Made by a program: the position numbers and the translations under genes. The notes below the pieces were generated by a model. The model saw only the letters and a list, made by a program, of their open reading frames with translations. It had not been told where the DNA came from and did no database searches. A stretch of DNA of 64,000 bases, from NCBI RefSeq assembly GCF_014697615.1, contig NZ_JACJSD010000024.1:1-64000 (forward strand), written 5' to 3'. Each line of letters opens with the position of its first letter. The first letter of the stretch is position 1. The stretch is from Nostoc sp. FACHB-280 (GTDB lineage Bacteria; Cyanobacteriota; Cyanobacteriia; Cyanobacteriales; Nostocaceae). Of this stretch, positions 26,436-35,638 are shown piece by piece.

Positions 26436-26609
26436 GTTATGCCGTCAAAATCTGGCGAGTTTATATTTTGCTTATATCTTGATCATACGAGGCTTAGGGC
26501 AGTAGGGAAACTACAAACTCTGATGCACCATAGCTCAAAACTGTGGCGCTTCAATTATGTCAGGTAGATAATTGAGAACAAATCATGACTAACGACCAGT
26601 GTGAATTTT

Positions 26610-26996
26610 ATGAGCAAAATGGGTTGCACTTGTGGTCACAGCATTATTGATCGGACGGATAACATACCATACAAAGGTCATCTGATTAAAGATCAAGATA
26701 AAGACGTTATCTTTGAAGGGATTGCGTCTGATGTAAATTTATACATTGAATCACTGCTTACAGAAAATCAAGAAGAGTGGCTTAACCGCTTTCCCTGGCT
26801 GCAAGGTAAAGACCATCGTGCCGTAGTTTGGGGAATTATTACTCAGTATTATTTGAAGTATATTCCTTATATCTATGAGTGTGAAAACTGTGGACGCTTA
26901 TTTATTCAGGAAAATGCCAAGTCTCAAAATTTTCGCAGTTATCTACCTAGCAATCCAGAAATCAAAGGAATATTGCGGTCTGCTCAGTTGAGCTAA
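26610..26996 (+). CDS. Hypothetical protein with two Cys-pair zinc sites
   Basis: About 128 residues from the ATG at 26610; a GTG at 26601 is an in-frame alternative. The N-terminus has a CTCGH motif (MGCTCGHSIID), and near residue 93 there is ECENCGRLFI. Together they could make one split Cys4 or Cys3His zinc site. The middle holds an acidic helix and WLQGKDHRAVVWGIITQYY. I do not recognise the family. It is soluble, with no obvious operon partner. Confidence 0.55.
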   Translation: MSKMGCTCGHSIIDRTDNIPYKGHLIKDQDKDVIFEGIASDVNLYIESLLTENQEEWLNRFPWLQGKDHRAVVWGIITQYYLKYIPYIYECENCGRLFIQENAKSQNFRSYLPSNPEIKGILRSAQLS

Positions 26997-27204
26997 GAAG
27001 ATGAGGTTAAAGCGATCGCTCTGAAAAATTGCCATAACTTAACATTTTAGAAAATGCTCCGTAAATAAATCTTGACTATAATTCGCAGTTTTATCAGTAA
27101 TATCACGGAAGGCTGAATTATCAAGCTAAAGCTATCTTGTACCGGAAATATACGGTCATTTCCGTGTATTGACTGATTCCTTCAAAAATAGTCAAGGTAC
27201 ATCT

Positions 27205-28212
27205 ATGAGTTTCACCACAACTAAGAACACTGCAATTAGTGATTTATTAAGAACGGAAAGTGCAAATAGAGATATTGACTGGCTTAAAGATAGTTTAAAT
27301 GCAGCAATAGAACTAGAGTTAGCAACTTTACCGCCATATCTTTGCGCGTGGTGGTCAATTAAAAATGATCAAGAAACTGCTGCTAAGTTAATTCGTACTG
27401 TGCTGATGGAAGAAATGCTGCACATGGGATTAGTTGCTAATATGCTAACAACTATTGGTGGTACACCAAAAATCAATAGTGTTTTACCAAGCTATCCCGG
27501 TAATTTACCAGGAGGAGTCAGACCTCAATTAACGGTATATTTAGCAGGTTTAAGTAAAACTTATTTAGACGAAGTTTGTAAGCAAATTGAATATCCTGAA
27601 AGTGGGCCGATTGCGTTTTTTGGTGGTGAAACTTATCCTACCATTGGCGCTTTTTATGATGCCATTCTAGTGGCATTTCAAGAACTCAAACCAGCAATGT
27701 CTGGTGCTAATCAGCTAACTGATGGTTCAGTCGGTGGACATCAGTTATATGCTATCAATACACTAGCTGATGTCGAAAAAGCGATTACAGAAATTAAGGT
27801 ACAAGGAGAAGGAACTGCCCTATCCCCAGATGCAGAAGGATTTGGTGGTGAACTTGCTCATTATTACAAATTTGATGAGATTTCTCATGGTCGGAAATTA
27901 ATTCAAGTCGATGGTGTTTGGCGATATGCAGGTGATGTTGTACCCTTCCCTGATACATATCCAATGGCACAAGTTCCTGAAGGTGGTTGGCAAAATCCAT
28001 CCCCAGAAGTCAGCGCATTGTTAAATCAATTTAATAGTGCTTTTAAAGCAGTTTTAGATGAACTCGAACTAGCTTGGACTACTGGTAATCAAGATAAGCT
28101 GGGTAGTGCAATTGGATTGATGTTTAGCTTGAAAACACCTGCTATTCAACTTATGCAAATTCCTTTACCTGATGGTAGTGGTAATTATGGCCCAGATTTT
28201 CTAATTTATTAA
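27205..28212 (+). CDS. Ferritin-like protein (VioB/iminophenyl-pyruvate dimer synthase type domain)
   Basis: About 335 residues from the ATG at 27205; a TTG at 27169 is open upstream but is a poorer start. Two helical metal-binding segments are visible: NAAIELELATLPPYLCAWWS and LIRTVLMEEMLHMGLVANML, giving the Glu and ExxH ligands of a di-iron four-helix domain. A second acidic segment is GGELAHYYKFDEISHG. This ferritin-like domain is shared with VioB and a number of stand-alone proteins. Here it stands alone, so a metal or oxidative role is possible but unproven. A clear terminator follows. Confidence 0.8.
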   Translation: MSFTTTKNTAISDLLRTESANRDIDWLKDSLNAAIELELATLPPYLCAWWSIKNDQETAAKLIRTVLMEEMLHMGLVANMLTTIGGTPKINSVLPSYPGNLPGGVRPQLTVYLAGLSKTYLDEVCKQIEYPESGPIAFFGGETYPTIGAFYDAILVAFQELKPAMSGANQLTDGSVGGHQLYAINTLADVEKAITEIKVQGEGTALSPDAEGFGGELAHYYKFDEISHGRKLIQVDGVWRYAGDVVPFPDTYPMAQVPEGGWQNPSPEVSALLNQFNSAFKAVLDELELAWTTGNQDKLGSAIGLMFSLKTPAIQLMQIPLPDGSGNYGPDFLIY

Positions 28213-28262
28213 CATTTAGATATCAAAATCTGGTAACGCACAATTCAGGCATGATTTTCATT

Positions 28263-28294
28263 GGATGGGTGATAAAACCCATCCTTATTTTTTG
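28263..28294 (+). terminator. Intrinsic terminator of the ferritin-like gene
   Basis: The stem GGATGGGT/ACCCATCC with loop gataaa is followed by TTATTTTTTG. It starts 50 nt after the stop codon at 28212. Confidence 0.85.
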
Positions 28295-28310
28295 TCACTT
28301 AACTTTGTAA

Positions 28311-28342
28311 CCTACCACCTGTCACCTGTCACCTATCACCTG
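28311..28342. repeat. Heptamer repeat (CCTGTCA-like)
   Basis: Four copies of CCTRYCA (two perfect CCTGTCA units flanked by CCTACCA and CCTATCA) directly before the 3' end of cysE. Confidence 0.8.
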
Positions 28343-28348
28343 AGATAA

Positions 28349-29083
28349 CTAAATTCCTGCACCATCAAGAAAGTCTTCAATCACAGCATTACTATTGACT
28401 TTACTGTTGTAGAGTATTTCGAGTTCGCTGTGGATATCAGTCGGTAATTCTAATGGAGACTGAGTTTCTAATTGTTCTAGCTGTTTTTCGAGGTTTTTGA
28501 CACGTTCAAATAGCGCCCTGATAACTTCTGCTTCTACATCTCGAATTTTATTATGGGCTAACACATCAACATTGATGTTGTTTTGACGAGTCACTCTTCC
28601 GGGAATACCCACAACAGTAGTATTACTCGGCACATCACGTAAGACTACAGAACCGGCTCCAATACGGACGCGATCGCCTATATTAATATTGCCTAAAACT
28701 TTTGCGCCAGCCCCCACTACTACATGACTACCCAATGTCGGGTGGCGTTTACCGCTTTCTTTCCCAGTCCCACCCAAGGTAACACCTTGATAAATTAGGG
28801 CATAATCACCGACGATTGCTGTTTCGCCAATTACCACACCCATACCGTGGTCGATAAATACTCCCTGACCAATTACTGCCCCTGGATGAATCTCTACGCC
28901 TGTAAAAAATCGGCTGATGTGGGATATAAACCTGGGAAAAAAAGGCACACCTTTTTTATACAACCAATGTGCTAAACGATGCAAAATCAAGGCTTGGAAT
29001 CCAGGATAGCAAAATAAAATCTCCAGCCAGTTACGGGCTGCGGGGTCGCGCTCATAAATCGTTTGCAAGTCAGTTAGTAACAT
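28349..29083 (-). CDS. cysE: Serine O-acetyltransferase
   Basis: 244 residues. The N-terminal helical part (about 1-60, with DPAARNWLEILFCYPGFQAL) precedes a left-handed beta-helix of hexapeptides (about 60-170) containing FIDHGMGVVIGETA (catalytic His), GVTLGGTG and GKRHPTLGSHVVVGAGAKVLG. The C-terminal tail is longer than the minimum and acidic; it normally docks on cysteine synthase. It makes O-acetylserine for the synthase encoded by cysK 0.8 kb away. It is divergent from the Rrf2 gene. Confidence 0.95.
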   Translation of the reverse strand: MLLTDLQTIYERDPAARNWLEILFCYPGFQALILHRLAHWLYKKGVPFFPRFISHISRFFTGVEIHPGAVIGQGVFIDHGMGVVIGETAIVGDYALIYQGVTLGGTGKESGKRHPTLGSHVVVGAGAKVLGNINIGDRVRIGAGSVVLRDVPSNTTVVGIPGRVTRQNNINVDVLAHNKIRDVEAEVIRALFERVKNLEKQLEQLETQSPLELPTDIHSELEILYNSKVNSNAVIEDFLDGAGI

Positions 29084-29254
29084 AACTTTGTTGTGGTTGT
29101 TTTTGCTGGGAAATCACGAAATCAAAATAATTCCTGTAAAAGATGAACTCATTTGGAACATTTTGTAGGATAATCTACGGTAAAACGATAGGCTTATAGT
29201 TATTAGCTCTTGATAAGTCGGATGCTAACACATTCGACAGCAAGACAAAATTAA

Positions 29255-29273
29255 TTTCGCATAAAATGCGAAA
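29255..29273. promoter_or_regulatory. Palindrome in the cysE-rrf2 divergent promoter
   Basis: The arms TTTCGCAT and ATGCGAAA form a perfect 8-bp inverted repeat around AAA, 42 bp before the Rrf2-family start. The position suits an operator for the neighbouring Rrf2 regulator on one or both genes; binding is inferred only. Confidence 0.45.
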
Positions 29274-29314
29274 AAGCAGTCGATTAACCGTAGTATTTTG
29301 ATTGAGTACAAATC

Positions 29315-29770
29315 TTGAATAGCCAAAATTACGCTCTCCTGGATCTGTCTTCTAAAGTTGAATACGCACTCTTAGCACTTTTAGAACTGGCCAGCCACCA
29401 CGAAAAAAAAGTACCTCTGACTATGGGCGAAATCACCTCTAAGCAACCTATACCTGAGCGATATTTAGAGCAAATTCTCACCAATTTGCGGCGTGCAGGT
29501 GTAGTTCAAAGTCAACGCGGCTCGAAAGGTGGTTTTATCTTGGTTCGTGAGCCTTGGCAAATTACGGTGTTGGAGATTGTCACTTTAGTAGAAGGTGAAC
29601 GCAAAGAGAAAGAACAATCCGAGGCTCCCACATTAGAAAGGCGCTTAGTTCACGAAATTTGGGAACAAGCCAATGTGGCCTCGATGGAAGTGTTGAATCG
29701 CTACACTCTCCAAGACTTGTGTCAAGAAAGAGAAGCTCGTTTACAGCAGAGTCCGATGTATTACATCTAG
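29315..29770 (+). CDS. Rrf2 family transcriptional regulator, CymR-like
   Basis: 151 residues from a TTG start; no ATG lies nearer in frame, and the conserved Rrf2 start LSSKVEYALLALLELA begins at residue 11. The winged-helix DNA-binding domain is seen as PERYLEQILTNLRRAGVVQSQRGSKGGFIL. The three-cysteine Fe-S cluster site of IscR is absent; only one Cys (near residue 139) is present. Its place between divergent cysE and downstream cysK suggests it regulates cysteine synthesis, like CymR in Firmicutes; this is inference. The cysK start is 78 bp downstream, same strand. Confidence 0.85.
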   Translation: MNSQNYALLDLSSKVEYALLALLELASHHEKKVPLTMGEITSKQPIPERYLEQILTNLRRAGVVQSQRGSKGGFILVREPWQITVLEIVTLVEGERKEKEQSEAPTLERRLVHEIWEQANVASMEVLNRYTLQDLCQEREARLQQSPMYYI

Positions 29771-29848
29771 AAAGTTTGAAATCTGAAGTCTGAAATTATT
29801 AACTATCCAGCTTTTACCAAGACAATATCAACACCTAGGAGTCCTCTG

Positions 29849-30799
29849 ATGCGAATAGCAAAAGACATTACAGAATTAATTGGACGAACACCTTTAGTTA
29901 GATTGAATAAGATTCCCCAGGCTGAAGGGGCGGTTGCAGAGATTTTAGTGAAGCTAGAAAGTATGAATCCGGCTTCTTCGGTGAAAGACCGAATTGGCAT
30001 CAGTATGGTAACAGCAGCAGAGGAATCAGGCTTAATTCACCCTGGTAAGACAACCTTAGTCGAGCCTACCTCTGGTAATACGGGCATTGCACTGGCAATG
30101 GTGGCGGCTGCTAAGGGATACCATCTTATTTTAACGATGCCCGACACGATGAGCCAAGAACGAAGGGCAATGCTACGGGCTTATGGCGCTCAACTAGAGT
30201 TAACATCTGGTGTAGAAGGAATGCGCGGCGCGATCGCACGGGCTGAGGAAATTGTGGCTAAAACCCCCGATGCTTATATGTTGCAGCAATTTCGCAACCC
30301 AGCCAACCCCAAAATTCATGCCGAAACCACAGCCGAAGAAATTTGGGCTGATACCGACGGAAAAGTAGATATCTTAGTGGCGGGGGTTGGTACTGGTGGG
30401 ACAATTACCGGCGTTACAGAAGTAATTAAAAAACGCAAGCCATCTTTTCAGGCGATCGCAGTTGAACCCAGCAATAGCCCCGTACTCATCGGCGGAAAAC
30501 CAGGGCCACACAAAATTCAAGGTATCGGCCCTGGTTTTATCCCAGCAATTTTCCGTCTAGAACTCGTAGATGAAGTTATTCAAGTCACCGATGATCAGGC
30601 GATGGCTTATAGCCGACGTTTAGCCAAAGAAGAAGGATTACTTTCTGGTATTTCTTCTGGTGCTGCTTTATATGCGGCCCTGGAAGTGGCAAAACGACCA
30701 GAAAACGCCGGACGCTTGATTGTCTTGGTACAGCCTAGCTTTGGTGAACGTTACCTCAGCACTCCCCTATTCAAACAACCGGATGATACTGAATGGTAA
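29849..30799 (+). CDS. cysK: Cysteine synthase A
   Basis: 316 residues. A PLP-dependent beta-replacement enzyme with the cofactor Lys in the SSVKDRIG motif (K45), the substrate-binding [10 protein letters not shown] loop, and the glycine-rich [10 protein letters not shown] phosphate loop. It joins O-acetylserine (from CysE) and sulfide to make cysteine. The length is normal. It is probably co-transcribed with the rrf2 gene. Confidence 0.95.
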   Translation: MRIAKDITELIGRTPLVRLNKIPQAEGAVAEILVKLESMNPASSVKDRIGISMVTAAEESGLIHPGKTTLVEPTSGNTGIALAMVAAAKGYHLILTMPDTMSQERRAMLRAYGAQLELTSGVEGMRGAIARAEEIVAKTPDAYMLQQFRNPANPKIHAETTAEEIWADTDGKVDILVAGVGTGGTITGVTEVIKKRKPSFQAIAVEPSNSPVLIGGKPGPHKIQGIGPGFIPAIFRLELVDEVIQVTDDQAMAYSRRLAKEEGLLSGISSGAALYAALEVAKRPENAGRLIVLVQPSFGERYLSTPLFKQPDDTEW

Positions 30800-30810
30800 A
30801 GCAGGGGATA

Positions 30811-30845
30811 GGTGACAGGTGACAGGTGACAGGTGACAGGTGACA
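30811..30845. repeat. Heptamer tandem repeat (GGTGACA)x5
   Basis: Five perfect copies of GGTGACA, the inverse complement of the CCTGTCA family, 12 bp after cysK. Confidence 0.9.
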
Positions 30846-30914
30846 GTGAAACCCAACAAAGCATTTGTTGATAATGAATTTCATCCTACACAATTGCACC
30901 CTCTAAATCCCGTA

Positions 30915-30936
30915 GAGACGTTGTATACAACGTCTC
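30915..30936. repeat. GAGACGTTGTATACAACGTC palindrome, copy 1
   Basis: A perfect 22-bp palindrome with arms GAGACGTTGTA/TACAACGTCTC. The same core occurs in the larger palindrome at 37323-37364. It lies between convergent cysK and the CadD-like gene and could act as a two-way terminator. Confidence 0.75.
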
Positions 30937-31016
30937 CACAACCAAGGATTAATTACATTTTTCCCAAAAGAAGATATAATTGCCCACCTATCAAATAAGA
31001 TTGCTATATTCACAAA

Positions 31017-31700
31017 TTATTTATCTACGTTATTTCTCATCAATACTAATAAACAACAACAACTAGCAGCTAGTTTGATTAAACTTAAAGCTCCGGTTTT
31101 TAAGACAATAAAAGCACCTAAACCGATTAAAATAAAAGGTACAAGCTGATTAATATAGCGAGTCAAAATATCTGCGATCGCCTTTTGTTCCGTTAATTTA
31201 TAAGCAACGTAGCATAAAACACCCAACAATAAAAAAAATACCCCAAGAATTACCCAAAAACTAGTTAAATTACTACTAGCAAATAATGGTATGTAAACAC
31301 TCACATTATCACTACCATTAGCAATAGTTACCGCCGCTACACTATAAGTATGGGGTGCAATAAAACTAATATTATCTCCTCCTGAAGATGTGAGATTTTC
31401 TGATAAAAATTCTTCTTGATTGTCATCTTCTGGATTAATCAAACTACTAATACCAATCGCAATAGGAATCAACCCCAACAAACCCAACCAGTTTGCCCCT
31501 AAAACAAAACCACCAAATAAACCAGATAAACTTAAGATTACTAGGACAATAAAACCTAAATACTGTCCCATAAAAATATGTTGCGGTCGAAAATCAGCAT
31601 TGATTTGCGAAAAAAAAAGTAGCAAAATCACAATATCATCAATATTAGTGGCGATAAAGGCAACAACACCTGTACTAATTGCACTAATTAAATCATTCAT
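31017..31700 (-). CDS. CadD-like cadmium resistance/cation exporter family protein, copy 1
   Basis: 227 residues with about six membrane helices. The family start GVVAFIATNIDDIVILLLFFSQ, the FMGQYLGF motif, and the later VAAVTIANGSDNVSVYIPLFA are hallmarks of the CadD family. The C-terminus ends in a short Cys-rich stretch (AASCCCLLVL). In staphylococci CadD gives cadmium resistance; the substrate here is unproven. It starts only 23 bp from the divergent paralogue at 31724, so its promoter must overlap coding sequence of that gene. Confidence 0.85.
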   Translation of the reverse strand: MNDLISAISTGVVAFIATNIDDIVILLLFFSQINADFRPQHIFMGQYLGFIVLVILSLSGLFGGFVLGANWLGLLGLIPIAIGISSLINPEDDNQEEFLSENLTSSGGDNISFIAPHTYSVAAVTIANGSDNVSVYIPLFASSNLTSFWVILGVFFLLLGVLCYVAYKLTEQKAIADILTRYINQLVPFILIGLGAFIVLKTGALSLIKLAASCCCLLVLMRNNVDK

Positions 31701-31723
31701 TTCCTTGGGGCTGAAACTTCGGT

Positions 31724-32389
31724 ATGAATAATCTAGCTACATCTTTTATTGAAGGCATCATTGCTTTCTCTGCTACCAATATTGATGACATCATAATTTT
31801 ATTACTTCTATTTTCTCAGGTAGATGGCCAGTTTCGGCGGCGGCATATTATATTTGGTCAATATCTTGGGTTTTTAGCTATCATCATTGCCAGCTTACCA
31901 GGGTTTTTTGGTGGGTTGGTTGTACAGCGTGAATGGATAGGATTACTAGGAATATTACCAATTGCGATCGGTGTGATGCAATTGCTCAACCAAGAACAAG
32001 AAACTATTGCTATTCAGGAAGTAAACACTGATTTTAAACAGCATTCACCTGTTAATTCATTATTATCTTTAATTTTGAGTATTTTGCATCCCCAAACTTA
32101 TAAAGTTGCAGCAGTCACAATTGCCAATGGTGGGGATAATATTAGTATTTATATTCCCTTATTTGCTGGTCAAACCCTTGTCAGCTTGGGAGTAATTTTA
32201 AGTGTATTTTTAATTATGGTCGGAGTTTGGTGTGCTATTGCGTACTTTTTGAGCCAACACACTACCATTGCGTATCTTTTAAGTCGCTACGGAAAAATTA
32301 TTGTGCCTTTCGTATTAATTGGTTTAGGTTTATTTATTATGTACGAAAGAGGTACATTCAACCTACTACCTTGGGTTAATAGTCAATAG
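31724..32389 (+). CDS. CadD-like cadmium resistance/cation exporter family protein, copy 2
   Basis: 221 residues, about six helices, with AFSATNIDDIIILLLLFSQ, IFGQYLGF, and VAAVTIANGGDNISIYIPLFAG. It is clearly a paralogue of the divergent copy 1, with similarity along the full length except in the hydrophilic loop near residue 100. The loops differ (acidic, with Asn-rich parts in copy 1), which may tune the ion. The Cys-rich tail of copy 1 is absent. The start is 23 bp from that of the partner. Confidence 0.85.
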   Translation: MNNLATSFIEGIIAFSATNIDDIIILLLLFSQVDGQFRRRHIIFGQYLGFLAIIIASLPGFFGGLVVQREWIGLLGILPIAIGVMQLLNQEQETIAIQEVNTDFKQHSPVNSLLSLILSILHPQTYKVAAVTIANGGDNISIYIPLFAGQTLVSLGVILSVFLIMVGVWCAIAYFLSQHTTIAYLLSRYGKIIVPFVLIGLGLFIMYERGTFNLLPWVNSQ

Positions 32390-32431
32390 TTCATTTGCTA
32401 TAAACACTAACCTCTAGCCTCTAACCTCTCA

Positions 32432-33229
32432 CTACGCTTGATAAACTAACTTCCAACTTACCATCATCAAGATTGCATAAATAATAAACCGCAGTGGGCG
32501 TTGTGGCGCAATTTGGCAGATTTTTGCACCTAACAATACTCCCGGAACAGAACCTAACCATATCGGTAATACCAAATTCCAGTTCACTGTGCCTAAGCTG
32601 AGGTGTCCGAGGGAGGTAAAGAATAATAAAATTGCAGCTTGTGAAATATCTGTTCCTACTAACTTGCGTGCATCAAGGCGGAAAAATGCTATTAGTACTA
32701 AGGCAAACATAGAACCAGAAGAAACACTTGTCAGCCCAACCAAACAGCCTAAAACTGCCCCCAAAAGCATTGTGTAGAAACGACCTAAATGAGTAGTTAA
32801 GTCGATTTTTGGTAGTTCTGGCAAACTGAACTTAGGAAAGAAAGTCAAGAGTAACAGTTGTACTAGTGCCAGTACAGTAATGAGTAAAATTGTCCCACCT
32901 AGCAAGCGCAGCAAAATACTGTCTAGGCTATATTCTCCAGAGTGCTTGATATAGTGCAGTATTCCTACCCCCAACATTGAACCAGGAACACTACCCAAAG
33001 CCAGCCACTTGACTGCTTCGGTGTCTAGGGTTTGTTGTTGCCAATGCTTGATGCTGCCAACTACCTTCATTAAGGTGGCGGCTACAACATCAGAACTGAC
33101 AGCAATTGATGGCGGAACTTGAAAAACAAATATCAACATTGGGGTGATAAGAGAAGCTCCACCAATTCCTGTTAAGCCAACGATAATGCCCACCAAGAAG
33201 CTTAATACTGGCAATAATAAATAATCCAT
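32432..33229 (-). CDS. TauE/SafE family sulfite/anion exporter
   Basis: 265 residues with about seven or eight hydrophobic segments. Family signatures are an N-terminal GLTGIGGASLITPMLIFVF near residue 20 and a repeated GLTSVSSGSMFALVLIAFF near 162. The two-repeat layout (GxxG...P/LxP pattern) is typical. Members export sulfite, sulfonates or related anions. The sulfur-related cysE/cysK genes are close, but co-regulation is not shown. Confidence 0.88.
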   Translation of the reverse strand: MDYLLLPVLSFLVGIIVGLTGIGGASLITPMLIFVFQVPPSIAVSSDVVAATLMKVVGSIKHWQQQTLDTEAVKWLALGSVPGSMLGVGILHYIKHSGEYSLDSILLRLLGGTILLITVLALVQLLLLTFFPKFSLPELPKIDLTTHLGRFYTMLLGAVLGCLVGLTSVSSGSMFALVLIAFFRLDARKLVGTDISQAAILLFFTSLGHLSLGTVNWNLVLPIWLGSVPGVLLGAKICQIAPQRPLRFIIYAILMMVSWKLVYQA

Positions 33230-33806
33230 ACTCCTTCCAAAATGCGGATTTCTCGTACAGTCAAATCTGTCTACAGCAAAGCAAGAAGAACTACCGCCAA
33301 GTGCTAGGGGAAGCTCTTGGTGGTAAAAGATGATCCTTGTTGAAGATGAAGAACAGTTTTTTTACAGTGCTTTTAGCAAAGAACTATAAGCCGACTGGTT
33401 TACCGTATTTTACCTATAAATAGGACAAAACGTCTAGCCTAATCTGATTGGATGTAGCGAAAAGACTAAATTTACTAAGGCTAAACTTATAATTACCAAA
33501 ATTTTTGGTATTATGTCTGTCCAATTCTCACTAATGTGAGGGGAATTTATGTTTTTTAAATACTTTTTGTCAGGGGTGTTGAGATGGGGTATAGGGGTGT
33601 AAGCGGAACTTCAAAAACCTAAACCTTTTAGTACCCCTTCACCTTACCCCAAACCTTTAATTTTTCGTCTTAATACCATTTCACTTTAAAAATGATACAG
33701 ATATGAAAGCATCGCCTCGACTTCGCTCGGCGACCGGAAGCCGAGTTGCAGAAGAAGTGATTTGTATCAGTAATTTCGTGAATTGGTATAAGGTGTAAGT
33801 CTTAAC
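33230..33806. other. Intergenic region with one MITE
   Basis: 577 bp between two same-strand genes. The element at 33673-33789 is listed separately. The rest is AT-rich and has no supported gene. The GGGGTGTTGAGATGGGG run near 33571 resembles other simple intergenic repeats here. Confidence 0.5.
33673..33789. repeat. MITE-like element, family B, copy 1
   Basis: The ends ATACCATTTCAC and GTGAATTGGTAT are near-perfect inverted repeats. The interior carries the string CCTCGACTTCGCTCGGCGACC (also at 44389-44411) plus GATACAGATATG. Copy 2 is at 47071-47202 with the same ends and the shared GATACAGAT. Confidence 0.8.
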
Positions 33807-35384
33807 TTATTCACGATTAGGAACTGCGGGTTTTTTCCCAGAATTACGGACATTAACAACCTTACTCAGTAAGTCGAACCAAAAAGGCGCACCCATTGAA
33901 ATAGCAATTCCACTGACCAACCAGCCAGCAACCATTGTGAAATAGTGTTGGATGAAGGCGATTGTAAATTGATTATTTCTAGTAGCTTTTGGTATTTGTT
34001 GGTCGAGGTTGACTTGGTTCCAGCCAATTGGGAGAGAAATATCTGTCAGAACTTGGTCGGTTGCTTCTTTGAGTTGTTTTAAATCTTGAGCGGTATTAGT
34101 TTCGACTATTTGACCAGCACTATTGACAATTGCTGTGCGAATTGCTGTATCTTTCGATAATCTGCTGACAATATGGAATGTATCTGCATTGGCAATAATA
34201 GCGATCGCAAAACCAATTAGCAACGCTACACCTTTGGCATTCCGCTTGTAAACACCAGAGGCGCGTTCCATTGAGTTATTGAAGGTTTGCTCAATTTCGC
34301 GGCGTAATATATTAACGCCATCCTCTGTTGATTTGGCTTTCAGTTGAGCGCGTTTGGCTAATGTTGCCATGTTACCTACCACAGATGGTGGTAGTTTTTG
34401 ACTGAACTGTTCTAATCTTTGGCTGAGATATTGAAATGTTTGGTATGCTTCGCTATCTTTATCTTGAAACTCATTGATAAACTCTTGCTGAACTTCACTA
34501 CCAACACTAATTAACTGCACAACTTCGTTAATTCCAGGGCGTAATCCTTTTAAACAAATTGTCTGTTCAATATCATCAAAAGTATCTGCCCTTAAAACTT
34601 TTAACCGCCCAAGAGCATTATTTAATAATTCATGCTCTGGCATATCAGCAGCAAAACAGCCGATATATCTATCGACACTTTTAGCCATACGATTCAGGCT
34701 TGTAGATAAATCTATTTTATCTTTCTGGAAATCAGCAATAATTAGTTTAAAACTTTCAGCTACAGTTTGATTAAACTCATCACGAGTATTTGCTAAAAAC
34801 TGCTGAATATGAGCATCAGTATTATCTACCCTAGCTGCTATCCGAGATAAGATAATTTCAAATTCTGCTAATTGCTGATGTGTAAAATTTATCAATCTTG
34901 ATTCTGTTAACTTTTGGACGAGCTTAGGTAAGCCTAATGTGTCCATCAAGGTTGTCGCAAAGGTTTCCGCCGGGATGTAAGAAGGCGCACTATGTTTCTG
35001 CTTTCTCGCCTCATCTTTGCCATTTCTGACATACCCAAAAATACTTTTTGTTCTCTTTTCTCCTGGTAGAGAAATTTTATTCAGAATAGAAGATAATAAC
35101 CAAACAAACTTCCGTGGTAAGGTTGTTAAAAACCCTTTAGCTTCTTGGTTAACACTTTGCAGTAATGGATGATTATATATATCGTTGACTAGTTGAATAA
35201 CATTATCATCATCTGATTTACTGACATCACCTGCAATCAGAATTTCAATGGATTTTTTTAAGTGAACAGCCCGCCATTGCAAGATTGTAGTAATTAGTTC
35301 CTGGATTTCTGAAGCCAATAAGCTTAATATTAAGTAAATAAAGACTAATCCAATTGTTATATCTAGTATAAAAGGTAGATTCAT
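33807..35384 (-). CDS. Conserved cyanobacterial membrane protein of unknown function
   Basis: About 525 residues from an ATG at 35384 (MNLPFILDITIGLVFIYLIL), which makes the N-terminal membrane helix start at once, as in relatives I know. The frame is open back to 35444. After a first helix comes a long soluble segment with several helical, coiled-coil-like stretches (about 40-390). Two more helices are near the C-terminus (VALLIGFAIAIIANADTF and MVAGWLVSGIAISMG). No enzymatic motif is visible. Function unknown. Confidence 0.7.
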   Translation of the reverse strand: MNLPFILDITIGLVFIYLILSLLASEIQELITTILQWRAVHLKKSIEILIAGDVSKSDDDNVIQLVNDIYNHPLLQSVNQEAKGFLTTLPRKFVWLLSSILNKISLPGEKRTKSIFGYVRNGKDEARKQKHSAPSYIPAETFATTLMDTLGLPKLVQKLTESRLINFTHQQLAEFEIILSRIAARVDNTDAHIQQFLANTRDEFNQTVAESFKLIIADFQKDKIDLSTSLNRMAKSVDRYIGCFAADMPEHELLNNALGRLKVLRADTFDDIEQTICLKGLRPGINEVVQLISVGSEVQQEFINEFQDKDSEAYQTFQYLSQRLEQFSQKLPPSVVGNMATLAKRAQLKAKSTEDGVNILRREIEQTFNNSMERASGVYKRNAKGVALLIGFAIAIIANADTFHIVSRLSKDTAIRTAIVNSAGQIVETNTAQDLKQLKEATDQVLTDISLPIGWNQVNLDQQIPKATRNNQFTIAFIQHYFTMVAGWLVSGIAISMGAPFWFDLLSKVVNVRNSGKKPAVPNRE

Positions 35385-35638
35385 CGATTGTTTCCCAACA
35401 AATAATACACACCTAGTTGGTAACAGTTGTATCATTTTTATCAATCAATGAGTGTTAAATAAAATGAAAAATAATAGTAGGGTTGCTCAAAAAATTTATC
35501 GCTAATCAGAGAAAATTGAGTTAACCTGGGAATCTAGTAATTGTAAAGACAAATGTTGTAACAGGGTGCAACATTAATTAGAGATGCGCTTTGGTCTCTA
35601 CGCAGTCAAACTAGCAAGTAAAATGATGATCGTAGAAT

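Noticed and set aside
29315-29770. IscR identity for the Rrf2 protein near cysK
   Set aside because: The three-cysteine cluster site is missing, and no isc or suf genes are near.
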